From Theodoxus fluviatilis (taxonomy: Eukaryota; Mollusca; Gastropoda; Cycloneritida; Neritidae): a stretch of 12,500 nt of DNA. A model generated the notes under the pieces. It was not told where the DNA came from, ran no database searches, and worked only from the letters and a program-made list of their open reading frames with translations. Numbering within the stretch: the stretch's first letter is position 1; each line of letters opens with the position of its first letter. The DNA lies in NCBI GenBank assembly GCA_034096865.1, contig JAWQFJ010001800.1, positions 1-12,500 on the forward strand, written 5' to 3'. Made by a program: the position numbers and the translations under genes. Of the stretch, positions 1 through 12,277 are shown piece by piece.

Positions 1-628
1 CCCGCAATGCGCGCACTTCATTACAAATTCCTCATTGCAATTTCCTCCATAATCACTAGCGACACAGTGATACATATGGTATTTCTATTGAAGACAATAC
101 CCCGCAATGAACACACAGCATTGTGAATTCCACAAGAATAGCAAAGCATCATTTGCAAATCCCACCGTAATAATCAGATTTTGACAAACACATTCCATCT
201 TTATTGTCTTAGTACTGATTCACGGTATCTTATCTTCTAAGTGCAGTATCTACGTGGCATTAGATAAGTGTTCAACTGTCGAACCACGAGAGAGCTTACA
301 AAGAAACGTGTAGCGCGCAAAGACCTAGAATCAGTCTTCTCTCATTCAAGCACAGCATTTCATCAGCTTTATCGGTCTCACTAAATATAGTGACGACGTC
401 CCCCACCGTTTGGACACACTTTTAGAGCAGCGTCATGGCTACGGTCAATAAATGAAGGCCGCGCCGCTCTTTGTGACGCTCCGACGTGGTTCTATGGTCC
501 CAATAGTGCAAGCACGAGCGCTTTCAATGATGACAGAGAGGAGGGCCGCATCGATGTCTGGTGAAAGAGCAGCAATCGAACCCCGACGCCCCGCATTTTG
601 CTGACGTAGTGAGGGCAGCATCACGCAC
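1..628. other. No gene seen; possible weak ~110-bp duplication at 1-180
   Basis: Short motifs recur in the same order in positions 1-60 and 101-180 (CCCGCAATG, then TCATT-GCAA, then TAATCA), which suggests an old, decayed tandem duplication. The remainder is unique sequence without a supportable exon. Confidence 0.4.
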
Positions 629-690
629 CACACGGCAGTGCAGCACGACCTCACCACGCGGCAGTGCAGCACGACCTCACCACGCGGCAG
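629..690. repeat. 26-bp minisatellite, 2.4 copies
   Basis: The unit starts CACGCGGCAGTGCAGCACGA. Copies lie at 629-654 and 655-680, with a partial copy at 681-690. The first differs from the second at one position. Confidence 0.9.
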
Positions 691-931
691 CCAGGTGCTC
701 AGGACACTACTGCCCATTCCCATCGGTCCTGGGTTCTGGGACGCACTCGAGACTGAGTGAGCAAGTCACTCTGATCATGCCTCGCACGTGTGTGGTGCCA
801 GCATGCACTGGAGCCCAGGCATGACTGGATGGCTGACACAACTCGTGGTGTAGCCAGACTGACGCAAACCTGGGAAATGTCGTAGTGCCCAGGTTACAGG
901 GGCAATAGGTGTAGTGGAGGTAGAGAAAGAG
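691..931. other. Unique sequence, nothing recognised
   Basis: No exon, RNA gene or repeat could be supported between the minisatellite and the large microsatellite. Confidence 0.5.
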
Positions 932-942
932 AGGGAGAGAGG

Positions 943-1017
<75 letters not shown>

Positions 1018-1107
1018 GGAAAGAGAGAAGGAGATCGACAGACACACACACCGAAATAAAGATAGACACACAGACAGACACAGACAGACTGACACACAGA
1101 TAGATAC

Positions 1108-1162
<55 letters not shown>

Positions 1163-1335
1163 CGTAGTAAGACACAGAGAAACACACAGACAGACACACA
1201 CACACACGCACACAGACAGACAGACAGACACACAGACAACCAGACAGACACACAGACAGACACAGACAGACAGGCAGACAGACAGACAGACAGATAGACA
1301 GACACACAGACACACGGACCGACAGACACACACGC

Positions 1336-1374
<39 letters not shown>

Positions 1375-1746
1375 TAGACAGACAGACAGGCAGGCAGGCA
1401 GGCAGGCAGACAGACAGACAGACAGAAAAAACACAGACAGACACAGACAGACAGACAGACACACAAACACTCACACAGAGAAAGACAGACAGACAGACAG
1501 ACAAACAGAAAGACACACAGACAGACAGACAGACAGACACACACACACACAGATAGACACACACACACACAGAGACAGACAGACACACAGACATACAGAA
1601 TGACAGACAGACAGACAGACACACACACACACACAGACAGACAGACAGACGGACGGACGGACGGGCGGACGGACGGACGGGCGGACGGACGGACGAACTA
1701 ACGGACGGATGGACGGACGGACAGAAAGACACACAGACACACAGAC

Positions 1747-1779
<33 letters not shown>
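932..1779. repeat. Large compound microsatellite (GA)n-(GACA/CA)n-(GGAC)n-(GA)n
   Basis: About 850 bp. GA lies at about 932-1031; mixed GACA and CA motifs extend to about 1645, including GGCA and TAGA variants. A GGAC block runs about 1650-1725, then CACAGACA, then GA to 1779. Long Cys/Val/Ser or Arg/Glu frames across it are translations of the repeat, not genes. Confidence 0.97.
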
Positions 1780-1782
<3 letters not shown>

Positions 1783-2118
1783 TGAACTTTGAAACAAACA
1801 ACAAAATAATCGAAACGCTTGCTATCATCTTAATAATAACACCAAAAGCAGCCACCTTTACTCGACATCGAGTTGAGCAAGGACAAGTACATCCTAACCA
1901 CATGGCGACGGAGTTTCCACCCACCAATAGATGGCACAATTTAGCAGACACAACCCATCCAAATAAGCTAAACGACTTCGGACAAGAAACAGAAGCTTCA
2001 ATTGCCTCACAGTAAACACGTTTCATACATGTGATGGACACAGATACGACAGCACGGTACTGACGCCTCGGTCAGGAGTCCAGCTCATTATAGAATGGGT
2101 TACAAACTCGAAACGCAA
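1780..2118. other. Unique sequence between microsatellites, no gene seen
   Basis: AT-rich unique DNA. A 77-codon frame here shows no recognisable domain and no splice context that I could support. Confidence 0.5.
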
Positions 2119-2191
2119 CACACAGACACACAGACATACAGAGAGAGAGAGAGAGGGAGAGAGAGAGAGAGAGCGGGAGAGAGAGAGAGAA
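2119..2191. repeat. CACA/GA microsatellite, near-copy of 1728-1779
   Basis: The string CACACAGACACACAGACATA followed by (GA)n occurs here and at about 1729-1779, so the end of the large microsatellite appears to have been duplicated about 390 bp away. Confidence 0.8.
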
Positions 2192-2285
2192 CTAACGAAC
2201 GAACAAACTTTATTTTACGAGGGTAGTGAATTAAGCAGTAGTGTCTTTCTTACATTCAGCCCTTGAGGCAAAATATTCAAGTGTG

Positions 2286-2288
<3 letters not shown>

Positions 2289-2357
<69 letters not shown>
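2289..2357. repeat. (GA)n microsatellite
   Basis: An uninterrupted GA run of about 69 bp. Confidence 0.97.
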
Positions 2358-2360
<3 letters not shown>

Positions 2361-2415
2361 ACACACACACACACATACATGCATATATATAGAGATGTGG
2401 TCAGTTGTCAAACCC

Positions 2416-2537
<122 letters not shown>

Positions 2538-2932
2538 GTGACACTAATACGTTTCCACAGTTTTATTCCCATCGACTTGAAACTTGTTATGAGGTTAGAT
2601 GTGGGCCGGGGTCAGGTCATGGTGGGGTTAAAAAAATGGTGTTGCCATGGTAACCGGAAAAGGGCACAAACAAGATGGCCGCCGAAAACTCAAAGTGCTC
2701 CGATTTGACCGAAATTTGGTGTGTGGGTAGGTAAAGTCAAATGATGAAGATCTGTGAACAAATGTTTTTTTGTTATCATGGTTACGTAATGAGAAAAGCA
2801 AAATGGCGGCTGAAGAATGTGTAACTTTTAAGCCCCTAGCGTTTAGTCACTATGGCTTCTATTGACCTGAAACTTGGCATGGTGGTATATCGGGGCATGG
2901 GGTAGGTGAATTACTAAGTAAACAATGGATGA

Positions 2933-2967
2933 CTGTGTCTCAGGCGGCGAAGCCGCCTGAGACACAG
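2933..2967. repeat. Perfect 16-bp-stem hairpin with GAA loop
   Basis: The left arm CTGTGTCTCAGGCGGC (2933-2948) and right arm (2952-2967) are exact reverse complements around GAA. Degenerate homologues lie at 3419-3453, about 4178-4213 and 4859-4893 (one G-T pair). Confidence 0.97.
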
Positions 2968-2997
2968 GAGTATATAGGTAAGTAAGATGAGTAATTC

Positions 2998-3010
2998 GGC
3001 GCGAAGCGCC
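2998..3010. repeat. GGCGC-GAA-GCGCC hairpin
   Basis: A five-base-pair stem closing a GAA loop; an identical copy is at 4930-4942. Confidence 0.92.
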
Positions 3011-3075
3011 CTATGCTGCTTTGGCGCTTTGCGCAGTGCCTAGCTGCGAAGCGGCTAGTCTGCATATATATAATT

Positions 3076-3549
3076 GAGATGTCTGTGTGTCTGTCTGTGT
3101 GTCTGTCTGTGTGTGTGACACTTATACGTTTCCACAGTTTTATTCCCATCGACTTGAAACTTGGTATGGGATTAGGTGTGGGCAGGGGTCAGGTCATGGT
3201 GGGGTAAAAAAAAATGGTATTGCCATGGTAACCGGAAGTGGGCACAAACATGATGGCCGCCGAAAACTCAAATTGCTCCGACTTGACCGAAATTTGGTGT
3301 GTGGGTAGGTAAAGTCAAATGATGAAGATCTGTGAACGAATGTTTTGGTTATCATGGTTACGTAATGAGAAAAACAAAATGGCGGCTGAAGAATGTGTAA
3401 CTTTTAAGCTCTGGACGACTGTGTCGAAGGCGGCGAAGCCGCCTGAGACACAGGAGTATATAGGTGAGTAAGCTGAGTTCGCGCCCTATGTGGCTTTGGC
3501 GCTTTGCGCAGTGCCTGGCCGCGAAGCGGTTAGTCTCTATTTATAATTG
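3076..3549 (+). repeat. Array unit 2
   Basis: A short TCTG/TG run, dimeric core, and first hairpin with mismatches (TGTCGAAGG replacing TGTCTCAGG). The second hairpin is halved: GGCGCGAA is missing, leaving GCGCC. The terminal hairpin is present. Confidence 0.85.
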
Positions 3550-3565
3550 AGATGTCTGTGTGTAT

Positions 3566-3625
<60 letters not shown>

Positions 3626-3911
3626 CACGTATACGTTTCCACGGTTTTATTCCCATCGTCTTGAAACTTGGTATGGGGCTAGGTGTGGGCCGGGGTCAGG
3701 TCATGGTGGAGTTAAAAAAAAATGGTGTTGCCATGGTAACCGGAAGATGGCCACAGAAAACTCAAATTGCTCCGATTTGACCGAAATTTTTTGTGTGGGT
3801 GTGTAAAGTCAAACGATGAAGAACTGTGAACAAATGTTTTGGTTATCATGGTTACATAATGAGAAAAACGAAATGGCGGCTGAAAAATTTGGACGACTGA
3901 GACACAGGAGT
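3550..3911 (+). repeat. Array unit 3, hairpins deleted
   Basis: A long TG run (about 3570-3624) replaces TCTG, followed by a dimeric core. At 3893-3908 the sequence jumps from GACGACTG to AGACACAGG, as if the palindrome had been excised. The later hairpins are absent. Confidence 0.85.
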
Positions 3912-4219
3912 ACACAGTTTTATTCCCATGGACTTAAAACTTGGTATGGGGTTAGGTGTGGGCCGGGGTCAGGTCATGGTGGGTTAAAAAATGGTGCCAC
4001 AATGGTAACGGGAAGTGGGCACAAACAAGATGGCCGCCGAAAACTCAAAGTTCTCCGATTAGACCGAAATTTGGTGTGTGGGTAGGTAAAGTCAAATAAT
4101 GAAGAACTGTGAACAAATTTGTTTGTTATCATTGTTACGTAATGGGAAAAACAAAATGGTGGCTGAAGAATTTGGACGACTGTGTCGAAGGCCGCAAAGC
4201 CGCCTGAGACACAGGAGTA
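3912..4219 (+). repeat. Array unit 4, joined at CACAG without microsatellite
   Basis: It starts inside the core (ACAGTTTTATTCCC) with no TG run or TGTGACAC leader. A degenerate first hairpin (GGCCGCAAAGCCGCC) lies at about 4190-4204. Confidence 0.85.
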
Positions 4220-4557
4220 CACAGTTTTATTCCCAACGACTTAAAAGTTGGTATAGGGTTAGGTGTGGATTGGGTTCAGGTCATGGTGAGGTAAAACAAT
4301 TGGTGTTGGCATGGTAACCGGAAGTTGGCACAAACAAGATGGTCGCCGAAAACTCAAAGTGCTCCGATTTGACCGAAATGTGGTGTGTGGGTAGGTAAAG
4401 TCAAATGATGAAGATCTGTGAACACATTTTTTGGTTATCATGGTTACGTAATGAGAATAACAAAATGGCGGCTGAAGAATTTGACTTTGTATGTGGCTTT
4501 GGTGCTTTGCGCAGTGCCTGGCCGCGAAGCGGCTAGTCTCTATATATAATTGAGAAA
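4220..4557 (+). repeat. Array unit 5, first hairpin missing
   Basis: It also starts at ACAGTTTTATTCCC. The core runs straight into TATGTGGCTTTGGTGCTTTGCGC and the terminal GCCGC-GAA-GCGGC hairpin, so the two upstream hairpins are absent. Confidence 0.85.
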
Positions 4558-4980
4558 GTTGTTCGTGTGTGTGTGTGTGTGAGACACTTATACGTTTGCA
4601 CAGTTTTATTCCCATGGACTTAAAACTTGGTATGTGGTTAGGTGTGGGCTGGGGTCAGGTCATGATGGGATAAAAAAAAATGGTGTTGCCATGGTAATCT
4701 GAAGTTGGCACAAACAAGATGGCCGCCGAAAACTCAAAGGGCTCCGATTTGACCGAATTTTGGTGTGTGGGTAATTAAAGTCAAATGATGAAGATCTGTG
4801 AAAACTTTTTTAGTTATTATGGTTACTACCATTGCAGGGATCCGTTACTCCTGGACGACTGTGTCTCAGGCGGCGAAGTCGCCTGAGACACAGGAGTATA
4901 TAGGTGAGTATGGATGGCATGAGTAAATGGGCGCGAAGCGCCTTATGTGGCACGCAGTGCCTAGCCGCGAAGCGGCTAGT
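4558..4980 (+). repeat. Array unit 6, last copy
   Basis: A short TG run, dimeric core with a truncated second monomer, then all three GAA hairpins. The array ends exactly at the outer CTAG of the terminal hairpin, after which unrelated sequence begins. Confidence 0.85.
4961..4979. repeat. CTAGCCGC-GAA-GCGGCTAG terminal hairpin
   Basis: A perfect eight-base-pair stem. Homologues at 3040-3058, about 3515-3533 and about 4518-4536 differ only by changes that leave G-T (G-U) pairs. Confidence 0.92.
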
Positions 4981-5048
4981 TTGTACTAAAGTGCGATCTT
5001 TGTGCAGCGTTTGGCATGCACTTCGGTAAGTTTAGAGTCATTGGATTT

Positions 5049-5354
5049 GGAGGAGGAGGAGGAGGGGGAGGGGGAGGGAGGGGGAGGGGTAGGGGAAGGG
5101 GGAGGGGGAGATGGAGGGGGAGGGGAAGGGGGGGTGGAGGGGGAGGGAGAGGGGAGGGGGAGGGGGAGGAGGAGGAGGAGGAGGAGGAGGAGGAGGAGGA
5201 GGAGGAGGAGGAGGAGGAGGAAGGAGGAGGAGGGAGGAGGAGGGGAGAAGGAGGAGGAGGAGGGGGAGGAGGGGAAAGGGGAGGAGGAGGAGGAGGAGGG
5301 AGGAGGAGGAGGAGGAGGAGGAGGAGGAGGAGGAGGAGGAGGAGGAAAAGCAGG

Positions 5355-5388
<34 letters not shown>

Positions 5389-5512
5389 GCAACAGGAGGA
5401 AGAGGAGGAGGAGCAGATGCAGGAGGAGCAGGGGGGGGGGGGGGAGGGGGGAGGAGGAGGAGGAGGAAGGAGGAGGAGGAGGAGGAGGACGACGACGAAG
5501 AAGAAGAAGAAG
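5049..5512. repeat. Purine tract: GGA repeats, G-runs, CAG block
   Basis: About 460 bp, nearly all purine on the plus strand: mixed GGA/GGGGGA at 5049-5345, (CAG)n with CAA interruptions at 5356-5394, more GGA, a run of 14 G at 5431-5444, then GGA, GAC and GAA triplets. Long Gly/Glu/Arg frames in it are repeat translations. The many G4-5 runs could form quadruplexes, and the mirror-like purine run could form triplex DNA. Confidence 0.95.
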
Positions 5513-5845
5513 GAGAGCTGCTGTTGCTGCTTCTGCAGTCTTACATACACAGTGTATTTAAGGCAGGGACAAGGGAAAAAGATACAGAGTATGTCTTGCT
5601 TTCAATCCTCTCTGCGTCACCCTGTCTTTTTGCCCCAAGAACTATTTCCGCAACCTCGCGGAAACTAGTGCAGGGTGACAAAATATAATATGACTTCAGG
5701 AACATTGGGTCTTTTATTCTTCTTGCAGTAAATTTATGTGAGGTGTGAGGGAAACCGGTCCACTGCACTTAAGTGGTTAGTAATATTTCTCCATTTGAGG
5801 CTTCCTGTCTTGAAAGACACTTGAAATGTGTTCCGGGGTCTGTTC
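5513..5845. other. Unique sequence, no gene seen
   Basis: No exon with supportable splice sites. The short frames on both strands show no recognised domain. Confidence 0.5.
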
Positions 5846-6103
5846 TCTATTGCGGAGGGCTGCTATTGCCGGATTTTTTATTGTAACAAAAGTTCTTTGG
5901 CCATTTTGATTCTTTTGTCCTAAAACGCCTAAAAACTATAATATTTATTTTACTTTTTTTTCGAAACGTAGAAATTTTTTCGTTTTTTTTTCTATTGCGG
6001 GGGACCGCTATTGCGGGATTTTTTTGGTCAAAAGTTCTTCAGACCATTTTAATTCTTTTGTCCTAAAACGCCTAAAAAACCATAAAATATTTGTTACTTT
6101 TTG
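5846..6103 (+). repeat. Direct duplication of a ~115-bp segment, period 145 bp
   Basis: Both copies (from 5846 and from 5991) contain TCTATTGCGG, CTATTGC-GGATTTTT, AAAAGTTCTT, ATTCTTTTGTCCTAAAACGC, CTAAAAA and TATTT-TTACTTTTT in the same order, with scattered differences. Confidence 0.88.
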
Positions 6104-6386
6104 GGGAAAAACTGAATTTTTTGGGTTTTACCGATAGCGCTCAGCGACGGCCGCACCCGCCACCCCGCCTGACCGACTTAGCCTGTCTGGGAGTTTCACC
6201 TAAACCCGGACGAGTAACTTTTTGTCACGTTTGTGTCCAACATCAGCGTCGAGCCCTGGAGTTAGGGCGTAGGGACCACCCGTTGAGAGTCAAACGTGGG
6301 ATGGAGTTAGAATATAAAGCTTCACCCGTTATTAATAAAACCCGAAACAAATTCTAAGTTTTTTCCAAAAAAAGTAACAAATAAAC
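6088..6386. mobile_element. Foldback/MITE-like element with ~45-bp inverted ends
   Basis: Left end ATTTGTTACTTTTTGGGGAA (6089-6108), continuing to GGGTTTTA at about 6130. The reverse complement of the right end (about 6337-6384) reads ATTTGTTACTTTTTTTGGAA and continues to GGGTTTTA, so about 45 bp match with small gaps. The 200-bp interior is GC-richer and unrelated to the arms. An 88-codon frame starting in the left arm is probably incidental. No transposase is present. Confidence 0.55.
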
Positions 6387-6797
6387 ATGCTTTGGCGTGG
6401 ATGCGTCGACCTGCATTCCATTTGTAAAATGTAGGAGCTTTCACGGCCTATTGATGCATTCAACATACAGCTTTGATAAATTAATGCTGTTCATGGCTTA
6501 CATTTTTCTTTGGATGGGTCTTTAGTATCCCGAAATATAGCGTTTTCTGTGCGAACCGGAGACAAGTCCGCCATTGAATTGTGCAAATAGTTGACTACTC
6601 AGCCATGTAGTGATGATACACAGCACCACTAAATGTTGGGTTGTTTAGTGGCCAACTTAGGAGGTAACTACGCGTAGACAGCTTTCTTGCACACCTTACT
6701 TCTCAATTTAGTAGCAAACTTCCGATTTAGTTGCCAACAACCGTGTAGTAAGTTCATATGCACCCCCATTCTGAACACAGAGATGTAGTATCTCTGA
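6387..6797. other. Unique sequence, no gene seen
   Basis: AT-rich; no exon, RNA gene or clear repeat identified. Confidence 0.5.
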
Positions 6798-7776
6798 AAC
6801 AGGTTGGTCACGTGACTTCGGCCCTCACATTCCAATGATTTTACCAATCAAAATTCAACATGATCAAAAGACCATTGAGAGTAAAAAGAGACGATTCTAT
6901 TTCACTCCAATTATTTATCCCGATAGATAAACACAAATTTGGTGTTCTAATAAAACTAATCTATGAGATTTTCAGGAAATCATTTGAGAACTACTTTTAG
7001 CGCGAACATCATCGATAAGGTTGCAAACTGCCTTCAGCACGTGCGCTTGTCTTTGGAACTAGTCAGTATAAACGCATCGAAAAGGATTCCTATGGCTCCG
7101 GGCTGGTTTCGTGAATCTATGGCTATACTCTCGCAAGTAAATGCTTTCTGGCCGGAACCTGTGGTCTAACTGCCTTCACACTGTTTGACGAGCTGCTGAG
7201 TCCACACTTCGATCATTCGTGTATCCACTGATCTAGAAGTAGAAGGAAGATTTTACTCACTGTTGTCTCTGTGTTGAACATTGATCGAGTCGAAGTTTCT
7301 TCCGTCCGATTCCGAAGTTCGATATCATCGGAGAGCTCAGAAGCAGTTTTTCTAAGTTTAATCCTTCTAAGCATACATTAAATTAATGATTCATCATCAG
7401 TAAAAGCACTCAGCGGGTTTCTGGGCGTATCGTACTATCCATCCAAAAGATTATCATGATGCAGACGGGATTGGTTGCCTTACTCGCACAATGAAGTATA
7501 ATTGTTACTGTTGTATTCAAAGTCCTTATAATTAGTAGAGTTCACAATATTACACTCTTGTGATTCGAATTTTACCGCATACAAGTTTTACATTATGGGA
7601 AATCGATGTTTAGAAAATGAACTGACGGAAATATGGCTGCCAGTATCGAGTGTATCACAACAAGCGGAGGAATACTATGAACGATGTGATATGCCATTCA
7701 GCGTGGCTGAGACTCAGTGTTGAATGGTGGTATGCATGTTATGGAAGAATTAAGGCTATCACGTGACCAACCTGTT
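6798..7776. mobile_element. Region bounded by an exact 18-bp inverted repeat
   Basis: AACAGGTTGGTCACGTGA at 6798-6815 is the exact reverse complement of 7759-7776, and similarity continues outward (TCTCTGA versus TCTCAGC). The 979-bp span could be a non-autonomous DNA element. The interior has no transposase and only a 68-codon frame (6963-7169) without a recognised domain. The ends and target-site duplication are not resolved. Confidence 0.45.
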
Positions 7777-7816
7777 GCTGAGACTATATTCACTATAGTC
7801 TCAGCCCCGCTGAATG
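7695..7816. repeat. Nested palindromes
   Basis: Outer arms 7695-7714 and 7797-7816 match as inverted repeats at 19 of 20 positions. Inside, 7777-7805 is a perfect 12-bp-stem hairpin (GCTGAGACTATA, loop TTCAC). The two share their right arm, so alternative foldings are possible. Confidence 0.85.
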
Positions 7817-8077
7817 ATGCACCCCACCACTGCGGCCTTCTGACTCAAGCTGATCAATGCAACAGTACGCCTGCATGAACATCATACATCTCTATGGCAG
7901 CAATAGAGTGTGAGGGAACCACGCCTTCTCACGTATATCGGCAGTTACCATCCACGAACATAAATATGGAAACGAGAGACAGTACGTTAACTACAGTGAT
8001 CTGGACAAGTCTCTTCTATTCTCGCACTCTTACAACAGAATGAAAATGGCTACACGTCAGAATAAAAAGGCACTGTT
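7817..8077. other. Unique sequence downstream of the gene, nothing recognised
   Basis: No coding exon or repeat is supportable. Confidence 0.5.
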
Positions 8078-9073
8078 TGCTTTGAGTATTTATTCAGCAA
8101 CTTAGAACTTTAACATGGATACAATGGTAACATTGTCATGCACCTCTGTAAGGGATATCGACCAAAACATCATAATACTGGACATGTGAGCACCTTGCCC
8201 AACATTTCAACACGAATTAAAAGTCAATCTCGGCAATCAATTCTCGCATATATATCGATATAATGATTCAATGTGTATAGCCCTGAAGGTACTAAAACAG
8301 AGATGTAAGGGCTAGCACCGACACTGTTCATGCACAAGAGGACAATATGCCCTACAAAAATCTAGAGGCAAGATTAGGACCACATGTCTAAGCTAGCCTC
8401 TAACTCTGGCTCACACACAGGAGCTGGGATAAACGCTCGCTGACGACAATGACGTCGGAAAATGCGTCATTTATCACACGCGACACAACGATTGGAGAAT
8501 AAGTGTTTTAAAAAATGAGGCAAAAACATTATTTGTGAGTGTGATCACAAAAAGGTGTAGACAAAGGATGTGGGTATAGAAAGTATAAACTCGAATGGTT
8601 ATGTACATTAATATTGCAAAAGATATATAACTGAATACAAACATAATTATTGCGTGTATTTTTATCAATATTAAATATCACGACACGAACTGTATGCTAC
8701 TCCAGCGCAACAATTACAAAACTCTTTCAATGTCCATATAGTGTAGATGTATAGATTGTGCACCGAACCCTCCAGTGTGAGTGTCAGACGCCGATCACTT
8801 GCCTTAGCGATGCAAGAATGTCTATCACATGCGTTCGGTGTAGGGCAGAGTCAAAAGACACAGCAGCAAACATAGTTTGACACGTGACAGCTGTCCTACA
8901 TTTACTCCCTTTGTAGCTGGAACCTGTGACTATGGAGCTTTTAGAACCCGGATTTACTTCTGTTTCATATATTAAAACCCAAACTATCTCAGTTTTCGGT
9001 GTCTGGCCGATGCCAGCATAGTGCTCTGCGGACATATTCCTCGCTGTGACACAGGATGAAGACCTTCGACTGG
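8078..9073 (-). other. Presumed 3' UTR of the cytokine-like gene
   Basis: This runs from the stop codon to the first canonical poly(A) signal on the minus strand. The sequence is AT-rich and unique. Only one ATTTA pentamer (near 8670) was noticed on the transcribed strand, so it does not look like the AU-rich, rapidly decaying 3' UTR of many vertebrate cytokines. The extent is inferred. Confidence 0.4.
8089..8094 (-). terminator. Candidate poly(A) signal AATAAA
   Basis: TTTATT on the plus strand reads AATAAA on the gene strand, the first exact match downstream of the stop. It is followed within about 20 nt by a T-rich stretch (CCTTTTTATT) that could serve as the downstream element. Confidence 0.45.

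Positions 9074-12277
<3,204 letters not shown>

Noticed and set aside
707..2041. 444-codon minus-strand frame rich in Cys, Val, Ser and Leu, and overlapping frames on both strands
   Set aside because: It is a translation of the GA/GACA/CA microsatellite; all frames lack stops because the repeat lacks them, and there is no domain outside it.
5002..5688. Glu/Gly/Arg-rich frames up to 228 codons
   Set aside because: They are products of the GGA purine tract. The composition follows the repeat in every frame and the flanks carry no recognisable protein sequence.
6091..6357. 88-codon plus-strand frame
   Set aside because: It starts in the left arm and runs nearly to the right arm of the foldback element. 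It has no recognised domain, so it is more likely incidental.
6963..7169. 68-codon plus-strand frame
   Set aside because: No signal peptide, domain, splice context or neighbour supports it.
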